Positions 1 through 10,435 of a stretch of DNA of 64,000 bases are shown here, piece by piece. This DNA comes from Hordeum vulgare subsp. vulgare (Eukaryota > Streptophyta > Magnoliopsida > Poales > Poaceae), in assembly GCF_904849725.1 (NCBI RefSeq), contig NC_058518.1:328684581-328748580 (forward strand), read 5' to 3'. Made by a program: the position numbers and the translations under genes. Each line of letters starts with the position of its first letter. The first letter of the stretch is position 1. The notes beneath the pieces are model-generated. The model did not search any database. It saw only the letters and a program-made list of their open reading frames with translations, and was not told the DNA's origin.

Positions 1-440
1 AGTTGCGGATGCTTGCGAGAGGGGTTAACCATAAGTGGGATTCTTGTGCAAGTAAGGGAAGTACCCAAGCGCCGGTCCACCCACATATCAAACTATCAAA
101 GTAACGAACGCGAATCACATGAACATGATGAAACTAGCATGACAAAATTTCCCGTGTGTCCTCGGGAGCGTTGTTCCTCCTATAAGACTTTGTTCAGGCT
201 TGTCCCTTGCTACAAAAGGGATTGGGCCACTTTGCTGCACCATTGCTACTACTTGTTACTTGTTACTTTTCACTTGCTACGTTTCACCTCACTACACCAT
301 CACTTGTTACCGCTACTTTCAGTGCTTGCAGTTATTACCTTGTTGAAAACTGTTTATCAGAGCCTTCTGCTCCTCGTTGGGTTCGACACTCTTACTTATC
401 GAAAGGACTACGATTGATCCCCTATACTTGTGGGTCATCA
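1..440 (+). repeat. 3' part of an Athila-lineage Gypsy LTR, cut by the window edge
   Basis: This stretch aligns base for base, with scattered differences, to the end of the LTR of element E (60148-60581). It ends with the same pyrimidine-rich stretch and terminal TCATCA at 440. No primer binding site follows, so it is either the 3' LTR of an element lying to the left or a solo LTR. Apparent ORFs here are LTR shadows. The TSD would start gaggc at 441, but its partner is outside the window. Orientation is plus by comparison with E. Confidence 0.85.
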
Positions 441-738
441 GAGGCCATAGAGGGCCACCCCTCCACTCTCACCATCGTAGGGGGAAGAGCTTCCTGAGCC
501 GACCAAACTAGCAGGTCCGACCCAGACAACATGCCCTTGTTTGTCGAGACGGGTTGATGCAAGTGTTCCTCCACAACCATCCTCGGGGATATCTCATGCA
601 CATGAGAGGTGCTAGGTGAGGACGGAACCAGCCTCAGAGCCTCCTGCGTGCGACTCTCAGCCTCAAGCCCCACCGAAGAAGATGGTCGTAGGTGTTGATG
701 ATCCTCCATAAGGTCATCAAAACTCAATGGCCCATCGC
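441..738. other. Unassigned segment between two retroelements
   Basis: These 298 bases lie between the end of an Athila-type LTR and the outer end of the LTR of element F. The minus strand is open across the whole stretch (about 95 codons from an ATG near 727) and is rich in Ser, Pro and acidic residues, but I recognise no domain. It is not a known LTR, PBS or PPT. It could be a remnant of an older element or of low-copy DNA into which both neighbours inserted. Confidence 0.4.
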
Positions 739-2710
739 TGTAGGATCAGAAGTATGTGTAGAGGGGGGGGGTTATTAGACTACTTGGCCAAATTAAAACC
801 TTAGCCTTTTCCCAATTTTAGTTGTGGGCCAGTTTTAGCAATTATGACTAGTGAATTTAACCCTACACATGCATATCTACGAGTATAGCAGCGGAAACTA
901 AAGACATGCAAATGTAAGTAGAGGGTAGGGAAGGAAGATCAAACGCAAAGGTTGACACAACGATTTTCGACGTGGTTCCGATAGGTGGTGCTATCACACG
1001 TCAGCGTTAGTGAAGACTTCAACCCACGGAGGGTAACGACTGCGAGAGTCCACGGAGGGCTCCACCCACAAGGGGTCCATGAAGAAGCGGGCTTGTCTAT
1101 TCCACCATGGCTTACATATACACAGGACTAGCCTCGCTAGTGTAGATCGTCGTGAAGTAGGCGATCTCCTTGCCCATACAAACTTCTTGGTTCAACTCCA
1201 CAACCCGAAGTAGGAGGATCCCAAGTGACACCTAACCAATCTAGGAGGCACCACCCTCCAAAAGGTAATAGACAAGGTAGAACAATGAACTCCTTGCTCT
1301 TGTGCTTCAAAAGATAGTCTCCTCAACACTCAATCACTCTCTCACACATTTAGAATGGATAGGAGATATTGATTTGGTGGAAAGCAACTTGGGGGAGGCT
1401 AGATATCAAGTTTCAAATGGATGGATTGGAATCTCTTGATCTCAACACATGAGTAGGTGGACCTCTCTTACAAAAATGAATCTCACAAGAGTGTGTGTGT
1501 ATTTTGTGAGTGCTTCCTCTGCAAATGAGAGGTGGTGGAGGGGTATATATAGGCATATCCCAAAATCCAACCGTTACAACATTATTTCCCAACTCGATGA
1601 CACCAAAATGAATCTCGATGGTACCAAGTTGCACTAAATGTGGCAACTTTTGAATTCTCGGTGAGACTGATATATAAATCTTGGTGGTACCGATTTGATG
1701 ACCTAGGACAGTTTCCAATTCTTGGTGGTACTGATTTCAATCTCGGAAATTCCGATTCTTGAAATAGAGATACCAGAAAGTTGGTCACTAACTTTCGGGG
1801 GCACCAATATGAAAGTTGGTGGTACCGAGAGAATAGGGTTTGGCAAAGGTTCTATCACTGGGAAAATCGGTAGGGCTGAAATGGAATTCTTGGTGGCACC
1901 GATTTTGATGTGTAGGCTTTGGGCAGAGATTTTTGTGAGAGAAATGCTGGGTATTTTTGGTGGCTATCTCTAAGCACTTGAGAAACCAATTCATCATAAA
2001 TATCTCACCCCCTTTAAATAGTATTGGCTTTCCTACGGACTCAAAGGTGATCTCTCAGAAATATAAAATCTAGAGTCCTCTTGCTTGAAGCTTAGCCAAT
2101 CCTATTCGTTTCCTTGCATCAAGGGGGTTCTCCTCACAATCCTTTAGAAAATGCATCTTTGAACTTCTATAAAATATTCTTGGATAGAATCATTCGTTCA
2201 ATGATACATATGTTGTTATTAATTACCAAAACCACCTTAGGGAGCAATTATGCTTTCAATCTTCCAATTTTTGGTAATTGATGACAACATATGGATCAAT
2301 GCTTTTACAAAAGATATAATCAATGATTAGCATCGTCGCTTTGATAAGTATGTGAAAAGCAAGAACCCCCCCTAAATTTTTGCATTATTTTAAATTTGTG
2401 TTTGAATGCAAATGCACAATCGATTAGGATCATGGGCCACTCTTCCATGTCACATACATCTTGGTGGTGCACATAAATGATATGAATGAATAGTAATGCA
2501 CATCACACCAAACAAATAAGTGAATGATCATCATATAGATAGCTCAAAGGTATAACATAGTAGCATCAACGATCAAAGCGTATAATCAAACACGAAAGTT
2601 TAAGTCATCCAAAAGACTAAAAGACCAAATGTTTGGTAAAACCAAACGAGAGCAAATAAAAGCAAAGCTCTCTCTCTCTCTCTCTCTCCCAGTCCTAATT
2701 GATCTATACA
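739..2710 (-). repeat. 3' LTR of element F (about 1.97 kb)
   Basis: The right edge (minus-strand start TGTATAG) abuts a polypurine tract; the left edge gives ...CCTACA. The LTR holds a 9-G run near its outer end (752-760) and many copies of short GGTACCGA-like motifs around 1680-1850. I see no gene in it; the ORFs are accidental. Its 5' partner is not in the window, so the left edge is judged only from the terminal dinucleotides. Confidence 0.6.
2668..2688. repeat. (CT)n microsatellite
   Basis: A perfect run of about ten CT dinucleotides lies just inside the LTR of element F, about 20 bases from the LTR boundary. Confidence 0.95.
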
Positions 2711-2726
2711 CTTCTCCCCCTTTGGC
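2711..2726 (-). other. Polypurine tract of element F
   Basis: On the minus strand a purine run with AAAGGGGGAGAAG directly precedes the TGTATAG start of the LTR. This is the expected position for the plus-strand primer of reverse transcription. Confidence 0.65.
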
Positions 2727-2755
2727 AAAAAGTTAGCAAAAAAATCAAAGGTATA

Positions 2756-3773
2756 CTAAGCGTCACTCGAGGCTCGATCTCCTCCGATAGCAGTTGATGG
2801 AGTAGACAGGAGAGCCGCGATGAAGGCTTCTATGGATCTCCCTGGAGGTGGAGGCATAGACACTGGAGGTGTAGGAGCTAGAGCTGGAGCTGAAGGCGTT
2901 GATGCTTGAGATGATGAAGTTGGTCTTGCTTCCGTCACTAGCATAGCTGTAGACCTAGACTGGGTCGTGAACTGAGTAGTCGTAGGAAGAGGCGACTCTT
3001 CATCATCACTACTCGAATGGGATATATGCATTGCATTAACCTTGCTGGAGCTGATCAACAATTGTAGCCAACTCTTTCACTTTGACATCCAAGTCATGGA
3101 ATTTTGTCTCCACGATCCTCTCAAGGCTCTGCTGGTTCAGCAAGATCTCTGAAATACTCTTCTCCATCCCTTGAATGGTGCTGAGAAGAAATGACATCTG
3201 CCCCGCTCTAGTTTTGAGTTGTGGAGATTGAGCATCTCTGACTGCCTGTGCCTCTACTGACGCATTGTAGCTGAGCTGGGATGGCTCGGGTCCATCACAA
3301 CTTCATTGTCCTCGAACTCTGACTCTAGCAACAGGTGTGGACGATCAATTTGATATGCATGCATGCCAATATTGGCATTGATGAGCATCCGAATATATGG
3401 TTCATACCCACAATATCTCTTCTGATCTGCAACAGTCCTCCTCACAGTCTTAACTATGAGATCCATCACTCTGATCCTTGTGTGATTGTCTAAATGGTGC
3501 AGCATGTTGATGGAATACCCTCTGTTCATCTTGTCATCTACTGATTTAGGCATCAGGGTGTATCTCATTATGGTGTTTGTAGTTGGTATTCCTCCTCGGA
3601 GAAAATAGAAAAAGCCAAATTTGTGTGTCTTCCGATACTGATGGGGCACTAGATTGTACATCTTTACCATAGTGTTATGATTCATCTTGGACCCTGAGTA
3701 CACATCCAAATCACCCTCTTGGGTCTCACGGGCTCCAGTAATAGTGGCCCACTCATCGACGATACACTCATAC
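2756..3773 (-). pseudogene. Envelope-position ORF of element F, C-terminal part, frameshifted and cut by M1
   Basis: Minus-strand coding sequence runs open from the M1 insertion point (3773) to a TAG at 3254. It then continues in another frame to about 3060 and back to the first frame to the stop at 2756. The first part is a leucine-rich globular region. The middle encodes a heptad-like segment (SISEILLNQQSLERIVETKF) likely to form a coiled coil. The tail is rich in Ser, Thr and Pro. Comparable third ORFs sit between pol and the 3' LTR in SIRE-lineage Copia elements; their role is unproven, and envelope-like is a positional label. No transmembrane segment is visible here. Confidence 0.6.
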
Positions 3774-5163
3774 TGAAAGTGCGTTATATCGACTAGAGGG
3801 GGGGGGGGTGAATAGGCGATTTTTACAATTTCATCACTGAGGAAAATCCTAGTGAGAAAAATCCTCAGTCATGAACTGAGTGCAACGGAAATAGTACTAA
3901 GCCAGAGGTGCAAAAACGTCTACAACAAAGTACTCAACGTGAATTAATAGAATCGGTTTACACATGTCAAGAGTACATGATAAGTAGGTGAAGAATTTGA
4001 GGTGAGGAATTCAGAGAAAGTCTTCAGTCAAGTTCTTCAAACAATACCGATGTAAGTCTTCAACATGCAATTGAGGAAATGAAAGGCGTTGAGGAAATAG
4101 AACCAGTAGCTCGATGAAGACAGTTGTTGATGACCGAGTTCCAACTCGTGTGACAGTTGTACGTCTGGTTTGGAGTGGCTTGGTATTGAAACCAAAGGAC
4201 ACACAGTCTCGGGACACACAGTCCCCAATGTATTCTCCTTGAGCTAAGGACACACGGTCCTTTCCCACCACTCGTCGTAAGTCTTCAGGACAGACTTCCA
4301 AACCCTCACAAACTCGGTCACGCGGCGATACACAATTGACTGCTAGATTCTCTAGACCATGACGCCTAGACGTCTGGAGGATGCACAGTCCTTAAAGGTA
4401 ACAAGCATCGGTTCCACACAGGAATAACTGATTCAGTGATGCTCAATCACTTGGGTTTTGGTTTAGGTTTGGGTGTTTGGGGTATTTCCTCACTTGATGA
4501 TTTTTGCTCAAAGGCTTTGGGGAATTTGGGTTGCTCTAAATGACAAGTGTCAGTTTCTCTCAAAGCAGCCAACCATCTAGTGGTTGTGGGGGCGGCTATT
4601 TATAGCCTGAGAGCATCCCGACATGATTTCACATAAATGCCCTTAATGATATTACCGTTGGGTGGATAAGATTTTGGACAGGTGGCGCGTGGCACGGCAA
4701 CGGTCGGAACTTCAAACTGTGAAAGGCCTCATGTCTCTCATGTTCCTCACTTTGACAATTTGGTAGGTGTAGGTTTGGGTTGAGCATCATGAGGAAATTC
4801 TTTCCATAGTTTTACCTCGACCCCCTTTGACAGTACGGTGTTCCTATGACTCAAGAGTAAAGAAAATGAAACATAAAGAGTAAACCTTCAAGCTTCAAAG
4901 TCTTTAGAGTATTTTTCTTTGGGACGCACCGAATTCCTGATCTTCAGTATCTTCATGAGTAATATCAATTTCTTCGCGATCAAAGTCTTCAAGGAATGAC
5001 CAAAGTGACCCGAAGACATACGTTTTTAGGGGTCGATATTCATCGAATAACTCAAACTCCTCAACTACTTATAGAGCCTATGTACACTTACAAACATATC
5101 AGTCTCTTAACCTATAAGTTTTCAAACCACCAAAATTACCAAGGGGCACTAGTTGCACTTACA
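3774..5163 (-). repeat. 3' LTR of M1 (1390 bp)
   Basis: The boundaries are TG at 3774 on the plus strand and CA at 5162-5163, next to the PPT. It aligns along its length with the two M2 LTR copies. On the minus strand a TATAAATAG box lies at 4604-4596. An 11-G run (3798-3808) sits near the outer end, where M2 has only 5-6 G. No protein is encoded. Confidence 0.85.
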
Positions 5164-5181
5164 ATCTCCCCCTTTTTGGTG
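5164..5181 (-). other. Polypurine tract of M1
   Basis: Minus-strand ACCAAAAAGGGGGAGAT directly precedes the TGTAAGTGC start of the LTR. The same arrangement is seen in M2 at 38406-38425. Confidence 0.85.
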
Positions 5182-5679
5182 GTTGATGAAAAATAGGTTA
5201 AGTTTTCAATAGGGATAATAATATGAAATGTAAGTACTGAGTTTGAGGAATTTGAAGTCAAGATACAGAGAAACTCCCCCTGAAGATGTGCATATTTGAG
5301 AAATTTGCGTTGGACAACAAATGCACATTGATGATATAAATCATGGAGATCTCCACTGTATCTTGTAATTCATGCATGCATTTGACATATAGTATGAGGA
5401 ATTTGAAATGCATGATGAAAAATGTTGTTTGCCGAATTTCAGCATGCATGCATTAATTAACTTGAGGAATAAGCATGCGAGGAAAAACGTTCAAAAGTGT
5501 CAGAACACGACCGGGCTTAAGTTACAACTCATTACATCAAACACTTGAGAAGAAACGAGAGTTTATAACTTAATAAAGTTTATAAGCCCATAAATTTGAC
5601 CCGTTTGAAGACTAACTCCCAGATTTCTCCCCCTTTGTCATCAAGTGACGAAACTGAGGACTAACGCCCATGAAGAATT
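5182..5679 (-). other. M1 untranslated region between third ORF and PPT
   Basis: Non-coding sequence colinear with M2 38426-38932. It contains a second polypurine-like tract (minus-strand AAGGGGGAGAAATC, 5624-5640) right after the ORF. I see no gene. Confidence 0.7.
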
Positions 5680-6018
5680 TCACTTCTGTGTTGGAGGACA
5701 GGCGCCCGCGTTCTTCGTGCCAGTCTTCGTGGTTGGGCCAGTTGCAGTATCAACATGTTCTTCATCTGAATCACCAATGCGGAATGAAGAATAAGAGCTG
5801 TCCACCAAGTGAGGAACTGGAATATTCTCGAATTTCTTCTTTGGGGGGCACGACCAATCAAAGTCTTGAGTGAATTCTAGTTCTTTGAGTTCCTCAGGAG
5901 TCTTGAGATGTGACAATATGGCCCAGGTGCGATCAAATACCTCATGAAGATAATAGTGATTTTTCTTAACTGCATTTTCAGTATAATTGAGGGTTTTCAT
6001 AAGAGCCAAACTGGCATT
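5680..6018 (-). pseudogene. M1 envelope-position ORF, C-terminal end
   Basis: About 110 codons (6009-5680) are clearly homologous to the last ORF block of M2 (39340-38933). Shared blocks include NHYYLHEVFDRTWA, LKTPEEL and the FDWS-Pro-Pro stretch. The upstream part of the same gene resumes at 33034 after element B. At the junction the TSD is gcatt here and gcgtt on the far side. The gene cannot be translated because of the insertion. Confidence 0.75.
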
Positions 6019-7542
6019 TAATGACCCACAAGTGTAGGGGATCTATCATAGTCCTTTCGATAAGTAAGAGTGTCGAACCCAACGAGGAGCAGAAGGAACT
6101 CACAAATGGTTTCCAGCAAGGTATTCTCTGCAGGCACTGAAATTATCGGTAACAGATAGTTGTGTGATAAGATAATTCGTAGCGAGTAGCAAGTAACAAT
6201 AGTAACAAAGGTGCAGCAAGATGGCCCAATCCCTTTTGTAGCAAGGGACAAGCCTGGACGAACTCTTATATGAGGTGAAGAGCTCCTGAGGACACATAGG
6301 AATTTCTGTCAAGCTAGTTTTCATCATGTTCATATGATTCGCGTTCGCTACTTTAATATTTTGATATGTGGGTGGACCGGTGCTTGGGTGCTTCCCTTAC
6401 TTGGACAAACATCCCACTTATGATTAACCCCTCTCGCAAGCATCCACAACTACGAAATAAGAATTAAGACAAAGTCTAACCATAGCATTAAACTAGTGGA
6501 TCCAAATCAGCCCCTTACGAAGCAACACATAAACTAGGGTTTAAGCTTCTGTCACTCTAGCAACCCATCATCTACTTATTACTTCCCAATGCCTTCCTCT
6601 AGGCCCAAATAATGGTGAAGTGTCATGTAGTCTATGTTCACATAACACCACTAGAGGAAAGACAACATACATCGCATCAAAATATCGAACGAATACCAAA
6701 TTCAAATGACTACTTATAGCAAGACTTATCCCATGTCCTCAGGAACAAAAGTGACTACTCACAAAGCATATTATGTTCATGACCAGAGAGGTATTGAATA
6801 GCATTAAGGATCTGAACATATGATCTTCCATCGAGTAATCCAACTAGCATCAATTACAAAGAGTAATTAACACTACTAGCAACCTTACAAGTACCAATCG
6901 GAGTCACGAGACGGAGATTGGTTACAAGAGATGAACTAGGGTTTGGAGATGAGATGGTGCTGATGAAGATGTTGATGGTGATGAGTCCCCTCCGATGAGA
7001 GCAGTGTTGGTGATGATGATGGTGATGATTTCCCCCTCAGGCAGGGAAGTTTCCCCGGCAGGATGGCCCTGCCGGAGCTCTAGATTGGTTCTGCTCAAGT
7101 TCCGCCTCGTGGCGGCGGCGATTCCTTCCGAAAGCCTCTTCATGATTTTTTCTGGGACGAAACCCTCATTTCAGCAGAAGATGGGAGCCGGAGGGGCAAC
7201 AGGGGGCCCACAAGCCACCCAGGCGCGACCAGGGTGGTAGGCCGCACTTGGCAGGCTTGTGGCCTCCTGGTGGCTCCCCTCCGGTACTTCTTCCGGCCAG
7301 TATATTTTATAAAATCCAAAATAATTCCTCGTTGATTTTCATGGCTTTTGGAGTTGCGCAGAATAGGTATCTCAAACTTGCTCCTTTTTCAGACCAGAAT
7401 TCCAGCTGCCGACATTCTCCCTCTGCATGTAAACCTTATAAAATAAGAGAGAAAAGGCATACGTATTGTACCGTAAAGTGTAATAACAGCCCATAAAGCG
7501 ATAAATATCAACATAAAAGCATGATGCAAAATGGACGTATCA
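6019..7542 (-). repeat. 3' LTR of element B (1524 bp)
   Basis: The minus-strand start is TGATACGTCC at 7542, next to the PPT. The outer end reads TA instead of TG on the plus strand at 6019, a point mutation. A GC-rich stem-loop (arms 7207-7230 and 7240-7263, with CCACAAGCC and GGCTTGTGG at the base) lies in the first third of the LTR in its own orientation. Confidence 0.88.
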
Positions 7543-7557
7543 ACTCCCCCAAGCTTA
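7543..7557 (-). other. Polypurine tract of element B
   Basis: Minus-strand AAGCTTGGGGGAGT ends directly at the TGATACGTCC start of the 3' LTR. Elements C and D use the related AAGCTTGGGGATGCT. Confidence 0.85.
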
Positions 7558-9086
7558 GACCTCGCTTGTCCTCAAGCGGAAGCCAAGATCAATAAATATG
7601 CCCACATGTTTAGAGATAGAGGTGTCGATAAAACAAAACACGGACATGCAGGCATCATGATCATAATTGGAACAACAATATTGTCATATAATCTCTTATG
7701 CTAAAGTGACAATTCCTTCACAAAGTAAAGTATGGATCAAGAACCCTATTGAGAATTAACAACGAATAGCTTTTAGTCATTGAAGCAATTGCAATTTATC
7801 ATAACATCGGAAATAGTCAAATAAGAGCTTGTAAAGCAAATCCACATACTCAATCATCCTTCCATCTTCTACAATTGCTAAAACGCACATGGTACTCATG
7901 AGATCAAAGTCTCAGTCGGACACAGAGAAAGATAGGGGCTTATAGTTTCGCCTCCCAACTACTTACCTCAAGGGTAATGTCAACAATAATAATTCATGAA
8001 TACTTACTTACAAGTTGACATATGAATATAGATCTTTCCCTAGCACATGACGTTGGCCAAAATAATGGCGAAATAAGGAATTGGTGTCGATCACCATGAC
8101 TCTTTCAAAGATAAAAAGTAAAGGTACAAGAAAGGCCCTTCGCAGAGGGAAGCAGAGGTTGTCATGCGCTTTTGAGGTTTGGGTGTGTGACCTCCTAGTG
8201 TGAAGGAACGTCACTTTAGATTGCCTCGTGTGATAAAGAACTTTATTATGGAGTCTGTCGCTTTTATGTCTTCCTCATGACAGGTTCGTACAAAGCTTAT
8301 TTTCCACACACTAATAGATCATACATATTTAGGGAGCAATTTTTATTGCTTGCACCAATGAAAACTTACTTGAGGGATCTTATTCAATCCATAGGTAGGT
8401 ATGGTGGACTCTCATGGCAAAACTGGGTTGAAGGTTTATGGATGCACAAGTAGTATCTCTACTTAGTGTGGAAGTTTTGGCTGAGATGAGGTGGAAGCAA
8501 GCGTCACATGCTAAAGGATCTCTAGTCATATAACATTGTTCGGAACCAAGCAAACATAATTCATTATGTTGTCTTCCTTGTCCAACATCTACTTCTAAGC
8601 ATGTAATAGTTTAATGAGTGATCACAATCATAGACAGTGTCAAAGATGATATATTTATATGTGAACCTCTCTTTCTTTATAACTTCCTATTAATTGCAAC
8701 AATGATGAAGGTCTACGTTTGTCCACCCACAACAAGTTTCAATCAACATTCTTTTTATATGTGAAGCCACCACTTCCCATAAGATCATTACATGATCTTT
8801 CATGCTTTTGTTCTTTTATTATTCTTTTCTTTAGATCATGGCATGAAGCACGACCCTTAACCAAAACACTCTTTATTATATGACTCACGAACACGATTAC
8901 ATTGGGGGTAACACAAAGCAAAACTCAATCCTAGATCATACTAAGAACTTTATTCTACTAGAGGAAGATAAAACCAAAAAGGATCGAACTAAGATAAAGG
9001 TAAAGGCAAAAGTTGTGATGGTGATACGATACCGGGGCAACTCCCCCAAGCTTGGCACAAGCCAAGAGGAGTGCCCATACCCATGC
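7558..9086 (-). other. Element B 3' non-coding region
   Basis: About 1.5 kb between the third ORF and the PPT with no recognisable gene; short ORFs on both strands look accidental. A second polypurine-like tract (minus-strand CAAGCTTGGGGGAGTTG, 9040-9055) lies just after the third ORF. Confidence 0.6.
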
Positions 9087-9608
9087 TTAATTGTCTTCCT
9101 TCGAAGGTGATGGTGGTGGAGTTGTTGCAATCTGGGGTTGATTCTCTGTCTTCCAAGGCATAGGTGCTCCATCATGGAAAGATGATTGAGTCTCCGGAAT
9201 CCTCAAATCTGCAGCCAACCGTATTGATTTCAAACTATACTCATACTCGCAGTTTTGGTTCTGTAGGTCATAGATCTGGGCTTGGAGGTGATCAATTCTG
9301 TCATAGAGCTTGGAGAGGTGCTTCCCGGTGTCATTGGCATCGATCTTGTGCTTGTTGGTGAACTCCGTGATCATCATGTGGTTGGCGTTGAGTCCGCGTT
9401 CCACCATCCCTTGGCACTTGAAGACTTGCTGCTCCATTGCTTCGAGCCTCGCCTCCATGCTTCCGGTCTTCTTGGGCCCCTCAACATCACTGATGTGCAG
9501 CACCCCCTCATGCATCTCGATAGATTGAGGGTGTTGCAGCACTCCCGCGAGGTAGGGATTGATGACCTTCTCGAAGAACTTGTCCCTCGGAACTTTTTGG
9601 GACGCCAT
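9087..9608 (-). CDS. Third ORF of element B, coiled-coil protein of unknown function
   Basis: An open frame of 173 codons on the minus strand, starting at the first ATG after a TATA-like box (see 9690-9831). The N-terminal 50 residues are a short globular part. Residues about 50-125 are rich in Leu, Glu, Gln and Asn with heptad spacing (ARLEAMEQQVF, KLYDRIDHLQAQIYDLQNQN), a strong coiled-coil prediction. The tail is Pro/Ser-rich. No signal peptide or membrane segment is visible. It sits between pol and the PPT, where envelope-class elements carry an extra ORF. From memory, similar proteins are common in Triticeae Athila-type elements, but I know no demonstrated function. It is intact although the rest of B is broken. 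Confidence 0.65.
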   Translation of the reverse strand: MASQKVPRDKFFEKVINPYLAGVLQHPQSIEMHEGVLHISDVEGPKKTGSMEARLEAMEQQVFKCQGMVERGLNANHMMITEFTNKHKIDANDTGKHLSKLYDRIDHLQAQIYDLQNQNCEYEYSLKSIRLAADLRIPETQSSFHDGAPMPWKTENQPQIATTPPPSPSKEDN

Positions 9609-9689
9609 AGCGATCTAGATCTGTCTGCACAGCAGATCGAAACAAAAACAGAGGATATTTGTGTGATACGAGGATTAGACCTTTCGGGA

Positions 9690-9831
9690 GAATATATAAT
9701 GAATTTTCCCGACCAAAAGGAGTACTCCGCAAGAAAACGGAGTCTGGGAGGCACACGAGGTGCTCACAAGCCCCCCAGGCGCGGCCAGGGGGGTAGGTCG
9801 CGCCTGGCAGGCTTGTCGCCTCCTCGTGCGC
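9690..9831 (-). promoter_or_regulatory. Internal promoter-like module: GC-rich stem-loop plus TATA box before the third ORF
   Basis: Long inverted-repeat arms lie at 9748-9783 and 9799-9831 (ACAAGCC with GGCTTGT, AGGCGCG with CGCGCCT, CACGAGG with CCTCGTG). On the minus strand they are followed by TATATATTC (9700-9691) and then, with no intervening ATG, by the third-ORF start at 9608. The same order, stem-loop then TATATATTCC, is found in the LTRs of C and D. This suggests a separate transcript for the third ORF. The promoter role is inferred; the hairpin and TATA motif are directly visible. Confidence 0.55.
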
Positions 9832-9854
9832 TTTCCCGACTACTTTAAAATTTT

Positions 9855-10262
9855 CTATTTTTCCAAAAATTCCAAAAGGGAGAAAAATTGCGACTGGAAA
9901 AGTTTTGGAGTCGATTTACTTACCGAATCACATACCTCTTCGTTTTTGGAGTCTGAAACAGGCTGATAAATATCCCTTATGTACTCCTCCGGAGTTATGG
10001 TATTAATAATATTGCTTTCAACATTTATGGGAGTACCTGAGATATAATGCTTGATTCTTTTCCCATTTACAACTCTCGGAAAATTCCCTTCCGTGTTGTT
10101 GATCTTTATGGCACCGGAACGATATACTTCCTCAACAATGTAAGGACCTTCCCATTTAGAGAGAAGCTTGCCTGCAAAAAATCTTAAGCAAGAATTGTAT
10201 AGCAAGACATAATCACCTACATTGAACTCACGTTTTTGTATCCTTTTATCATGCCACCTCTT
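9855..10262 (-). pseudogene. Element B pol: integrase C-terminal domain
   Basis: The minus-strand frame ends at 9855. It contains the conserved integrase C-terminal barrel signature GKLLSKWEGPYIVEEV followed by a variable tail of about 60 residues. It is separated from the integrase core (12129 onward) by the TRIM-like element with a ctctt duplication, so the integrase cannot be made whole. Family-level assignment (Ty3/Gypsy integrase without a chromodomain) is firm. Confidence 0.8.
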
Positions 10263-10422
10263 TGTTAGGAAGTATTAGTATTAGTCTAGGAGTCCTTATT
10301 TGTCTATTAGTATTAGTCTAGGAGTCCTTATTAGTCTATGTTTACTTTCCTTGCACCTCAAGTCATGTGTAATATATATATGCCCCTTGGGCCTTCAATA
10401 CAGATAAGTTGCTTTCCTAACA
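10263..10422 (+). repeat. 5' LTR of the TRIM-like element (160 bp)
   Basis: It starts TGTTAGGAAG and ends CCTAACA. A 30-bp segment with TATTAGTATTAGTCTAGGAG is tandemly duplicated at its start. It is nearly identical to 11971-12128. Confidence 0.92.
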
Positions 10423-10435
10423 TGGTATAAGAGCC
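10423..10435 (+). other. PBS of the TRIM-like element
   Basis: TGGTATAAGAGCC directly abuts the LTR. It differs at one base from TGGTATCAGAGC, the initiator-Met tRNA complement used by plant Copia elements. Confidence 0.85.

Larger units (their letters stand above)
739..3773 (-). mobile_element. Element F: SIRE-type Copia, 3' portion only, family unassigned
   Basis: Read on the minus strand this is the end of an envelope-position ORF (3773-2756), a polypurine tract, and a 3' LTR with TGT...ACA termini (2710-739). The order pol, extra ORF, PPT, LTR and the style of the extra ORF (leucine-rich globular part, coiled coil, Pro/Ser/Thr-rich tail) match the nearby Maximus-like elements, but the sequence is a different family. 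The element is cut at 3773 in mid-ORF by Maximus-like element M1, so its gag-pol and 5' LTR should lie beyond the right edge of the window. Family name not certain; Barbara/Inga-type elements are candidates. Confidence 0.65.

Noticed and set aside
3774..5163. M1 LTR as a solo LTR
   Set aside because: It is followed by PPT and third-ORF sequence colinear with M2, so it is the 3' LTR of an interrupted element.
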